Assembly: GCA_030653985.1 (NCBI GenBank) | Contig: JAURYJ010000091.1 | Coordinates: forward strand, 1-45,975 | Origin: Methylobacter sp. | Lineage (GTDB): Bacteria > Pseudomonadota > Gammaproteobacteria > Methylococcales > Methylomonadaceae | Length of the DNA stretch: 45,975 bases | Reading direction: 5' to 3' | Part shown: positions 27,270 to 34,849 of the stretch, one piece after another | How positions within the stretch are numbered: the stretch's first letter is position 1 | Layout of the letters: every line of letters begins with the position of its first letter | The notes under the pieces: model-generated | The model's database searches: none | Told to the model about the DNA's origin: nothing | The model's input: the letters and a program-made list of their open reading frames with translations, nothing else | Position numbers and translations under genes: made by a program

Positions 27270-27827
27270 TTAAAAAAATTCTATATTATCGGACTGATCT
27301 TCTTCTTGATGGGTGTTTTTTATCGACAGCGCTTCATCTATCGACTTGCCTTGTACAATGGCATCAAACATCAGTTTTTCTGATTCCATGGTGTAGCGGG
27401 AACGGATTTCATGCTGAAATTGTCGCCATTCAGTCGGATTATAAAGACGCTTGGGACTTTCCACCAGTTCGGATAATCCTTTTAGATTTGAAGTGACATG
27501 CTGCAAACATTGCTGCATCCGATCATAAAACTGGAACGCAACTATGGAAGCCTGAATTTTGTCGGTTGTTTCCGAGCAACACAGCAAAGCCTCATCTCTT
27601 ATGTCACAAGAATTTAGCGCGAGAAGATGTTTATTGATGGCCTGCATATGCTCAACGATAGAGGTAAACGACTCGGTCAGTGTATTGACCGATAAATCAG
27701 CTTCAGCCATCATATCTTCGACTTGAATAGCTGATAAAATGAGCATTTTTGATGTTTCTCTTACCTGGGTCCAATCAAGATCAGGATTGTACGAGTTCGA
27801 GTTCGAGTTTGAATGAGAATGAGACAT
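27270..27827 (-). CDS. Helical soluble protein with a CheZ-like DxxxQ motif
   Basis: 185 residues, mostly helical. The N-terminus is a His/Ser/Asn repeat (SHSHSNSNSNS). The middle carries FQFYDRMQQCLQHV, which resembles the CheZ active segment (Asp and Gln three residues apart, DLTGQ in E. coli). The end is an acidic DNIEFF, reminiscent of the C-terminal peptide by which CheZ holds CheY. The helical middle resembles a four-helix bundle. I infer a possible phosphatase of a phosphorylated receiver, but it is short and the match is by eye only. It precedes the lipoprotein gene. A hairpin with a T-tract sits just upstream in its leader. Confidence 0.5.
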   Translation of the reverse strand: MSHSHSNSNSNSYNPDLDWTQVRETSKMLILSAIQVEDMMAEADLSVNTLTESFTSIVEHMQAINKHLLALNSCDIRDEALLCCSETTDKIQASIVAFQFYDRMQQCLQHVTSNLKGLSELVESPKRLYNPTEWRQFQHEIRSRYTMESEKLMFDAIVQGKSIDEALSIKNTHQEEDQSDNIEFF

Positions 27828-27870
27828 GGATGAATACCAGTAAAGATTTGTACCAATTAAACACTAAAAA

Positions 27871-27900
27871 GGTGAACCGTTGTTTCAAGAACGGTTCACC
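27871..27900 (-). terminator. Leftward hairpin plus T-tract upstream of the CheZ-like gene
   Basis: Arms GGTGAACCGTT (27871-27881) and AACGGTTCACC (27890-27900) with an 8-nt loop. On the minus strand it is followed by TTTTT, so it would end leftward transcripts 44 nt before the start codon at 27827. It could be an attenuator in the leader or the terminator of a lost gene. Confidence 0.6.
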
Positions 27901-28091
27901 CCCGTGAACATAAAAGCTGATGAAATTATAACAAGTATAATGTGTAGCGGTGTTATTTAAAATAACTCTGAACGTCGATAACAGGTAACTTCGGCCTATT
28001 ATTGCCATTTTTCGCATTTAAAAATGCATCTAGGTTTTAACTTGGCAGCCATTTACAATAGCTCTATTTTGTAGAAATTTTCTGTCGTTAT

Positions 28092-29756
28092 ATGCCCAAA
28101 AAATCCCTCCTGCTTTTAGCCATACTATTTATCGCTGCATGCATTGCTGTTGCCGTTTATTTTGTACCGACCTCGTTACAAAAAGCCGACATTACACCGC
28201 CTGCGACCGTTTTTAACCGCTCGGGAGAAACCATTGCCGTAGAAAAGCCTTGCTCTAATGAGCATCCCGAATGGCGACCCGCGCAGATTATTGATGGCGT
28301 CAGCATCAATGAAGCGCTGTCATGCGAGCCTGATAACCCCTACGACATTGCCGTTGCGGTCAAAGGCGCCAACAATGTATCGATGCAGACCTTGATGCAA
28401 TCGCATTTGTCCCAGGATGCGCTGACCAAGACTGACGACCTCGATGGCGATGGCGATCCCGACATCATCCGTATCAAACTGGAAGTCGTCGAACTTAACG
28501 GCGCCAGTCCCGATGGCGAATTTCTGATCAATACTTACGATATTGCCCCCGGCATTCAGCCGGGGCTTTGGGTTTTTGCGCCCAAATCCAGCGGCATGGC
28601 CGTTAAAAATTTCAACTCGCTGGTCGCTAATCCGTTGTTGCGTGCACCATCGCCAGTGATTCGGGTTGAACAAGGCGACAAGGTCTACATCACCCTGGAA
28701 AACACCCATTATTTACCGCATACCATTCATCTTCATGGTGTCGATCATCCTTGGGAAACCGCTGCCGGTGACGATAATGACGGCATGGAAGAGCACCCTG
28801 TGTTTCCCGGCAAAAGCCATACTTATGAAATCCAACCCCGGCATGCCGGCACCATGCTCTATCATTGTCATGTGCAAACCGCCCAGCACACCATGATGGG
28901 CTTGAGCGGTATGTTTATCGTCGAAGAAAACCGGCCCAATAACTGGGTACAGACCTTTAATATCGGTGCAGGGCAAGTCCGTCACCCAGCCGTTGCAGTG
29001 AAGGAATCCTACCATCAGGAATATGATTTGCATTATCAGTCTGTCGATAAAAAACTGGCGCAGATCATCCAGAATGCCAATGATCCACGACTGATCGCGC
29101 AGCGGATGAACCGCGAATACAACATGACCGAATCGTTTGAAAACTATTTTCTGCTGAACGGCCATTCTTTTCCCTACACGCTCAGGGATGCGGTGATCGT
29201 CGCCAATGACAATGAAGACATAAAGCTGCATGTCGCCAATGCCCAACGCTCTTTGGTCGCGCTGCATATTCACGGGCACAAAGCGACGATTACCGCTTTC
29301 GACGGCGTTGATCAACCGTCCGGAGCCCAGATAACGCGGGATGTATTCGACATCGCACCGGCACAACGACTTGATCTGCGTCTGCGCACCCAGAACAACG
29401 GTTTGGACAGTTACGGCCCCGGCCTGTGGATGTTTCATGACCATGTGCCGACCGGCACTACCACCGATGGCATGGAACCGGGCGGTAACATGGCAATCCT
29501 GGCCTACAAGCCACTGATCGATGAACAGGGCATGCCGCTTATGCATGATGCCTTCCTTGATCAGGTCTTTAACAAAGATTACTACGCCAAAAAACAGGCG
29601 GTCTGGGGTCAAGGTGATTTTGCGCCGTTACTCGGTGAAGCCGGATTGATTGCACCCGATTACCTCCGCATCATCGTGTTCGGCCTAGCGATAGGCATGG
29701 CCATAGGCCTGTTTATCTTTGTGGCGCTGGTTTACAAACGGAAACAAAAACAATGA
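28092..29756 (+). CDS. Two-domain multicopper oxidase with two membrane anchors
   Basis: 554 residues. TM 5-26 and C-terminal TM about 525-548 tether it to the inner membrane with catalytic domains outside. A calcium-binding-like DLDGDGDPD lies at 117-125. Domain 1 has H210/H213/H215 (HTIHLHG) and H258-C259-H260, H266 (YHCHVQTAQHTMMGL), giving a type 1 copper Cys and two HxH pairs. Domain 2 supplies H392/H394 (LHIHG) and H449/H451 (MFHDH). Four HxH pairs can build the trinuclear site, as in two-domain laccase-like oxidases. Its substrate is unknown; copper(I) oxidation is plausible. The cupredoxin gene begins inside the stop (ATGA, 29753-29756). Confidence 0.88.
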   Translation: MPKKSLLLLAILFIAACIAVAVYFVPTSLQKADITPPATVFNRSGETIAVEKPCSNEHPEWRPAQIIDGVSINEALSCEPDNPYDIAVAVKGANNVSMQTLMQSHLSQDALTKTDDLDGDGDPDIIRIKLEVVELNGASPDGEFLINTYDIAPGIQPGLWVFAPKSSGMAVKNFNSLVANPLLRAPSPVIRVEQGDKVYITLENTHYLPHTIHLHGVDHPWETAAGDDNDGMEEHPVFPGKSHTYEIQPRHAGTMLYHCHVQTAQHTMMGLSGMFIVEENRPNNWVQTFNIGAGQVRHPAVAVKESYHQEYDLHYQSVDKKLAQIIQNANDPRLIAQRMNREYNMTESFENYFLLNGHSFPYTLRDAVIVANDNEDIKLHVANAQRSLVALHIHGHKATITAFDGVDQPSGAQITRDVFDIAPAQRLDLRLRTQNNGLDSYGPGLWMFHDHVPTGTTTDGMEPGGNMAILAYKPLIDEQGMPLMHDAFLDQVFNKDYYAKKQAVWGQGDFAPLLGEAGLIAPDYLRIIVFGLAIGMAIGLFIFVALVYKRKQKQ

Positions 29757-30415
29757 AAGGTTTAATCACCCTGTTAATCATGCTGGGCTTGCACAGCCAC
29801 GCGGCAATGGCGGACGAAACCATGGCCATGATGCATCATGGCGGTATGATCATGGATGAGAAAGGCATGATCATGAACGCCAACAGCGACAATCTGCCCA
29901 AGGACTGCCCGAAAGTTTCCGGCGACGTCAATATCACCATCCATGCCGGTCAGAAACACGCACTGAAATTTCCCGGCAAAATGTTTGCCTTCGACAATCA
30001 GGAATGGGATGTTGCGCCCTGCTCCCGGATTAACATCACCTTTATCAATGACGACCAGATTCGCCACCAATTGATGATTCACGGTCTGCCGGGCTATTTA
30101 TACCCGCAAGGCATGTTTCATCTGGAACTTTACGGCCCCGGCGAATTGAAAGCCTCGCTGATTGTGCCCAGCCAGAAAAAAACCTACCTCGTGCACTGCG
30201 AACTGGCGCAACACATGGAAAAAGGCATGAAAGCACAATTAAAAGTCGATGGCGGCGATGGCGATTTGCCCAGTATTCCCGGCATCAGTTCGCCTATCAA
30301 CGCCGACATTTATCCGGTGGACTGGAACCAAACCGCTTGGGCAGTGTTGATGATTTGCGCATTGCTAGGCTGCATAATTCCATTTTTTATCATAAAAAAC
30401 AAATGGTTGAAATAA
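29753..30415 (+). CDS. Membrane-anchored cupredoxin, partner of the oxidase
   Basis: 220 residues. Signal peptide about 1-20, then a Met/His-rich stretch (MAMMHHGGMIMDEKGMIM), a cupredoxin fold (45-170) and a C-terminal TM (195-214). Type 1 copper ligands look complete: His105 or His110, Cys149, His154 and Met159 (VHCELAQHMEKGMKAQL). An electron-transfer or copper-handling protein is likely. It overlaps the oxidase stop by 4 bp, so the two are translated together and probably interact at the outer face of the inner membrane. In a copper-dependent methanotroph, roles in copper detoxification or extracytoplasmic electron transfer are both possible. Confidence 0.88.
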   Translation: MKGLITLLIMLGLHSHAAMADETMAMMHHGGMIMDEKGMIMNANSDNLPKDCPKVSGDVNITIHAGQKHALKFPGKMFAFDNQEWDVAPCSRINITFINDDQIRHQLMIHGLPGYLYPQGMFHLELYGPGELKASLIVPSQKKTYLVHCELAQHMEKGMKAQLKVDGGDGDLPSIPGISSPINADIYPVDWNQTAWAVLMICALLGCIIPFFIIKNKWLK

Positions 30416-30525
30416 TCATAACGACAGCGGCGTGTGATCTTCGTGGTGTTTTTTTGCTTAGATAATGATGTCATTATTAAGCTAACGCTTAACCCGACCC
30501 ACATAAATTTATGTTAGAGGATTTT

Positions 30526-31506
30526 ATGAAACAGTTACTGTCATTCATTATAATGTTCATCATGCTGGCTGTATGCCAAAACGCATCGGCACGCGAAAAA
30601 ACCACTAAAACCACTAACAGCGGCTCATTGCACTCCGCCGCAATTAGTCCCCACCACGCCAAGCTCAATCCCGATTATGGTGCTCACCCATCCAAAGAGC
30701 TGATTGACCAACTGCTGGATAAATTAATCAAGGAGACCCCTTTTCGCTGCATCATGACTTATGGTGTTATGAATGGACTGGAATACACTTTTGCCGCCGC
30801 CGAAGCCCGAAAACTTAAAGTCATTGCGATCATCTGGCTGGATGACGACATCGCAGTCAATTCACGGTCCATAGCCAGCGGTATTGAGGTGGCAAAAGCC
30901 TTTCCCAAAACCATCATAAAATTAAGCTGCGGTTCCGAGGTCAGAACTCGTCACGGTTATGCCCTTGATGGTGAAATCACCCGTTGCATAGACAGCCTGC
31001 GCCAAGCAGGCGTATCCCAACCTATTACGACCATTGATATTTGGTGGGAATGGTGTAATCGCACGACGCCTTGTCATCAAACCAACTTTGGTGCGCAAGT
31101 CGATTGGATAGGCATCAACGTTTTCCCCTGGTGGGAAAATAAATTTTCCGGTGTTTTTCCCTGCATTCCGGCCAAAAAAGCAGCTGATTTTCATATTGCC
31201 AGAATCGAGGACATACGCCGGACTTATCCCGACAAAGCGGTAACGCTAACTGAATTCGGCTGGCCGAATGGTCCTGAAGGCGGCACTGAAATCAATAAAC
31301 TCACTCAGCAACAGTGCGGTGTTGCGGGCAAGAAAAACCAAGCGCTGGTGGTTAAGTCCACTTTCAAAAAACTGGCTGAAAAAGGCTGGGACGGCGTCGT
31401 ATTCGAAGCATTTTCAGAAAACTGGAAGCCTGGCGCAGAAGGTGAATTTGGCCGTTTTTGGGGAATATGCAAAGGCGAGCCACCTTATACTTGTATACGT
31501 TTTTAG
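30526..31506 (+). CDS. Secreted GH17-like beta-glucan hydrolase or transferase
   Basis: About 326 residues from ATG 30526: AGAGGA sits 5 nt upstream and rules out the earlier ATG at 30511. Signal peptide ends near QNASA. A TIM-barrel of the glycoside hydrolase family 17 type has the nucleophile Glu in VTLTEFGWPNG and the proton-donor Glu probably in LSCGSEVRTR, where the usual Gly-Asn-Glu is Gly-Ser-Glu. WIGINVFPWWE is also typical. Family members cleave or transglycosylate beta-1,3-glucans. It lies between the copper genes and a D,D-carboxypeptidase and seems to be its own unit. Confidence 0.83.
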   Translation: MKQLLSFIIMFIMLAVCQNASAREKTTKTTNSGSLHSAAISPHHAKLNPDYGAHPSKELIDQLLDKLIKETPFRCIMTYGVMNGLEYTFAAAEARKLKVIAIIWLDDDIAVNSRSIASGIEVAKAFPKTIIKLSCGSEVRTRHGYALDGEITRCIDSLRQAGVSQPITTIDIWWEWCNRTTPCHQTNFGAQVDWIGINVFPWWENKFSGVFPCIPAKKAADFHIARIEDIRRTYPDKAVTLTEFGWPNGPEGGTEINKLTQQQCGVAGKKNQALVVKSTFKKLAEKGWDGVVFEAFSENWKPGAEGEFGRFWGICKGEPPYTCIRF

Positions 31507-31818
31507 GATTAAAAATCTATTTGTGTGGGGCGGCTTTACCGCCCCACCAATAACGCCATTTTGTCCAGGCTATTTGGTCGCTATTCCTTAAGGTGTAGAA
31601 TATAGGCGGCGCATTCTAAGGTGACCAACATAAAATTATTGCCAAGAAAAAACAGACCTTCAAGAACCTGATCAGCAGGGAAAAAACAGCGTCAATAAGT
31701 GTCTTTCGTGGGCAATTTTTTGGGTCGGTTCAATTTGTGGTAATCACTTACTCAAACGAACACCCATGAAAATTGTACCCGCGCCTTTAATTATCCATTT
31801 TTTGAGAACAGTTTTTAA
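31507..31818. other. 312-bp gap with a GC-rich hairpin
   Basis: A 9-bp stem GTGGGGCGG (31525-31533) paired with CCGCCCCAC (31539-31547), 18 bp after the GH17 stop, may end that transcript, although no T-run follows closely. The rest of the gap, before the carboxypeptidase ATG at 31819, holds no convincing gene or repeat by eye. Confidence 0.5.
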
Positions 31819-32886
31819 ATGACTACAGTTAAATTAACCCTACTTATTCTAAATGTTGTCTGGCTATTTGCAGTGTCGGAGGTCAGCTATGCTCGCTATG
31901 CCGCCATCATCATTGACGCAAATAACGGCGACGTTTTACATGAAGTAGAAGCGACTCAGTCATGGTATCCCGCCTCTCTAACCAAACTAATGACACTGTA
32001 CATGACATTTGACGCCTTAAAAGCCGGTCAAATTCATTTGCACGACACCTTAACCGTATCCACTCATGCATCACAGCAACCCAATAGCAAATTGGGCTTA
32101 AGACGCGGCGAACATTTGACCGTCGAAGACGCCATTTTAGCCACAATTACCCGTTCCGCAAATGACGCCGCTGTTGTTCTTGCTGAATATCTAGGCGACA
32201 CGGAAGACCATTTTTCCGTTAACATGACGACAAAAGCACATTCATTGGGCATGTACAACACCCAGTTCAAGAACGCAACCGGCCTTCCCAACAACTGGCA
32301 AGTAACCACATCCAGAGATATGGCCATTCTGGCATGGAAAGCTCAGCGCAATTTCCCCGAGTATTATCACTATTTTTCTGCGCACAACTTTAATTACAAA
32401 GGGTCGGTACTACGCAGTATCAACAAGTTTACCCTCAACTATCCCGGCGCCGAAGGCATGAAAACCGGATTCACCTGCGGCTCCGGTTTCAACCTGATCG
32501 GTGCGGCCCATCAAAACGGCAAACATCTGATTGGTGTGGTTATGGGCGGCAGCAGCAGCAATGAGCGCTACCAGCTAATGATGCAAAAAATGGATGCGGG
32601 CTTCGCTTATCAGACTAACGGCTATCCAGTGAGCAACATCATCACCATGCCGACAAAATCAGCAGGCAACCCGCCCTACCAGCTTGACTGTGGCAATGGA
32701 GCAGTTACCCATGCAAAACCGGCATCGAGTCTTGTCAAACATAATGCCAAACAAAAAAATACCAGCCGGATAAAAACCAAAATCAAGCCGAGTAATAAGA
32801 AAAAAATTATCGCAACCAAAACCAAAACTAAAGCTAAAACTATTAGCCACAAAACGACTAAAAGCCAACATTTCCATAAACCATAA
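31819..32886 (+). CDS. Serine-type D-Ala-D-Ala carboxypeptidase (PBP5-like)
   Basis: 355 residues. Signal sequence (LLILNVVWLFAVSEVSYA), then the penicillin-binding triad: SxxK in PASLTKLM, SxN in RSANDAA, and KTG in GMKTGFTCGSGFN. A lysine-rich basic tail (residues about 295-355, KNTSRIKTKIKPSNKKK and on) takes the place of the usual PBP5 C-terminal beta domain and amphipathic anchor, so it may bind peptidoglycan or nucleic acid electrostatically. It trims pentapeptide side chains in the periplasm. The start has no strong ribosome binding site. Confidence 0.9.
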   Translation: MTTVKLTLLILNVVWLFAVSEVSYARYAAIIIDANNGDVLHEVEATQSWYPASLTKLMTLYMTFDALKAGQIHLHDTLTVSTHASQQPNSKLGLRRGEHLTVEDAILATITRSANDAAVVLAEYLGDTEDHFSVNMTTKAHSLGMYNTQFKNATGLPNNWQVTTSRDMAILAWKAQRNFPEYYHYFSAHNFNYKGSVLRSINKFTLNYPGAEGMKTGFTCGSGFNLIGAAHQNGKHLIGVVMGGSSSNERYQLMMQKMDAGFAYQTNGYPVSNIITMPTKSAGNPPYQLDCGNGAVTHAKPASSLVKHNAKQKNTSRIKTKIKPSNKKKIIATKTKTKAKTISHKTTKSQHFHKP

Positions 32887-32900
32887 ACCATAAACGGATA

Positions 32901-32918
32901 TTTTCAGCCTAACTTAAG
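32901..32918. repeat. Solo copy of the MITE-type end motif
   Basis: TTTTCAGCCTAACTTAAG matches the end motif of the palindromic element at 26501-26520 (TTTTCAGCCTAATTTAATGG) and its inverted form at 45883-45899. No GCGCGAATTTATTCGCGC palindrome is next to it here. Just downstream, near 32941-32956, TTTTGTAGATAGCTAC resembles the 19-bp motif near 38830 and 44567-44660. Confidence 0.4.
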
Positions 32919-33125
32919 GGCAGTCAGGCGAAAGCCAATAAGTTTTGTAGATAGCTACACCTATACAGAGGGCGCTTTTCTACCAGAATAAAGAATAGAT
33001 TTTACCGTATCAATATCGCAAAAATTGAATAAATAGTTCTATCTATATTGTATTTTTTACGAAATAATAGAACTCTAATAAAAAATTGAACCGCTATTTT
33101 CACCTTCAAATAATGCCTCTCTGAA

Positions 33126-34001
33126 ATGCCTCTTCCCAGTCCACTTATGGCAGAAACATTAAAAACCTCACGCACCCTGCTGCTGGTAGATGATGACGTT
33201 AATGTCATTAGTGCGCTTAGGCGCACGTTACGACGCGATGGTTATACCATCCTGAGCGCTAATAGCGGCAAAGAAGGACTGAACTTATTGGCGAACCACG
33301 AAGTGGGCGTGGTCATTTCAGATCAACGGATGCCGCATATGACAGGCGTCGAATTTTTCAGTCAAGTTAAAAAACTTTATCCTAAAACCTTACGCATCAT
33401 ATTGTCGGGTTATACCGAACTTAAATCCGTCACCGATGCGATTAACCAAGGCTCGATTTATAAATTTTCAACCAAACCCTGGGACGATGACTTACTTCGA
33501 GACAATATTCGCGAGGCATTTCAGTACTATGAAATGGAACAGGAAAACACGCGATTAAGCCGGGAACTTCAATCTGCCAATAACAAACTTTTTACGCTCA
33601 ATCAGAATCTTGAGCAGAAAGTCGCCGATAAAACCCGTGAAATTATACACAGCATTAATGTGTTACAAATTTCACAGGAAATTCTTGAACATTTACCGAT
33701 AGGCATTATTGGTATTGATGAGCAGCATATGATTGTCGTATCCAATAGATTCACTGAAGCATTATTCGATCAACCTTCGGGTTGTCTGCTAGGACTTATG
33801 GCAGAAGATGTTTTACCCGAAACACTGTTACGTCTATTACCCGACATCTATGCTGATAACTTTGCACCGCTTGATGGCCGCATCATAACGTTGAGTGACG
33901 ATGTTTCGATGCAAATATTCATCAGAAGAATCGGAAATATCAGCCTATCGAAAAACATCATTCTGATATTGACCCCGCTTATGCTGAGTTGCAAAAATTG
34001 A
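33126..34001 (+). CDS. Response regulator: receiver plus coiled coil and PAS-like domain
   Basis: 291 residues (or 284 from Met8). Receiver about 15-135 with acidic triplet DDD at 22-24, phospho-acceptor Asp66 (VVISDQRMPHMTG) and Lys in FSTKPWDDD. A coiled-coil linker (LSRELQSANNKLFTLNQNLEQKV, 145-170) leads to a PAS-like domain (LEHLPIGIIGIDEQHMIVVSN). There is no output enzyme. The receiver is of the RpfG type and resembles that of the REC/HD-GYP protein downstream. First gene of a four-gene set with short gaps (17, 12 and -8 bp). Confidence 0.85.
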   Translation: MPLPSPLMAETLKTSRTLLLVDDDVNVISALRRTLRRDGYTILSANSGKEGLNLLANHEVGVVISDQRMPHMTGVEFFSQVKKLYPKTLRIILSGYTELKSVTDAINQGSIYKFSTKPWDDDLLRDNIREAFQYYEMEQENTRLSRELQSANNKLFTLNQNLEQKVADKTREIIHSINVLQISQEILEHLPIGIIGIDEQHMIVVSNRFTEALFDQPSGCLLGLMAEDVLPETLLRLLPDIYADNFAPLDGRIITLSDDVSMQIFIRRIGNISLSKNIILILTPLMLSCKN

Positions 34002-34018
34002 GGACGGCATAACATCTA

Positions 34019-34837
34019 ATGACTCACTCAAAATATGAATTTTCGCGTTTAACAGATTTACCGTCTATGCCGGTATTACTGGTAGAAGCGTTACAGCAGA
34101 TTAATGGTCAACAAGATTTAACCACGCTGATCGATAAAATAATCCTAGATCCAGCCATGACCCTACGTATTTTACGTATTGTCAATTCACCTTTCTACGG
34201 TATGCCCAGGGAAATAGGATCGTTGCGCGAGGCCATTGTGTTGCTCGGTTTTAATCGGATCAGAGATGTATTGGTTAGCTTCTGTTTTTCCAATATGTTG
34301 ATTGCACGGCATAAAGATTTTAATTATCGCCAACTCTGGCATCACAGCATGGCCGTTGCCGAATGTGCAAGACAACTTGCTTGTTTATCCGGTAACAGCC
34401 CTGGTTTTGCCTTCACAGCGGGATTGTTGCATGACATCGGACGCCTAGTGATTGATAGGCTTTTTCCTGACGAATTCAATCAAATTATTCATGAGTCAGC
34501 TACTACTCCGTTGATAGAAACGGAACGACGCATCTTAGGTTTTGATCATATGTCGATAGGGGGTATGGCGGCACAGCACTGGAATCTTCCCGTGGCTATC
34601 CAGCAGGCTATTGAGCAACACGAAACCCCGCCTGAAGCCGATACCGACAAGTCGCTCGAATGGCTGATCTATACCGCCAATGTATTGATCGTCAAGACTG
34701 AACAGTCCGATGAATTTACCTTAGGAGAACATGCCCCGCTTTGCGCCGCGCTTGCCCTGCTCAATATTTCAATCGAGCAGGCGGCACAGTGCGCTCAGCG
34801 TGGACAGCAGTTTGCCAACCAGATAACCCTAACTTAA
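34019..34837 (+). CDS. HDOD-domain signalling protein
   Basis: 272 residues. The family start motif LTDLPSMPVLLVEALQQIN, then IILDPAMTLRILRIVNSPFYG and IGSLREAIVLLGFNRIRDVL define HDOD; later FTAGLLHDIGRLVIDRLFPDEF keeps an HD dyad. HDOD proteins act in signalling regulation, often beside GGDEF/HD-GYP proteins. It lies 17 bp after the REC-PAS gene and 12 bp before the kinase gene. Enzymatic activity is doubtful for most HDOD domains. Confidence 0.9.
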   Translation: MTHSKYEFSRLTDLPSMPVLLVEALQQINGQQDLTTLIDKIILDPAMTLRILRIVNSPFYGMPREIGSLREAIVLLGFNRIRDVLVSFCFSNMLIARHKDFNYRQLWHHSMAVAECARQLACLSGNSPGFAFTAGLLHDIGRLVIDRLFPDEFNQIIHESATTPLIETERRILGFDHMSIGGMAAQHWNLPVAIQQAIEQHETPPEADTDKSLEWLIYTANVLIVKTEQSDEFTLGEHAPLCAALALLNISIEQAAQCAQRGQQFANQITLT

Positions 34838-34849
34838 TCAGCGAAAAAC

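Noticed and set aside
28713..29612. 299-residue reverse frame in the multicopper oxidase gene
   Set aside because: The plus strand has all copper ligands of the oxidase. The reverse frame shows only random composition.
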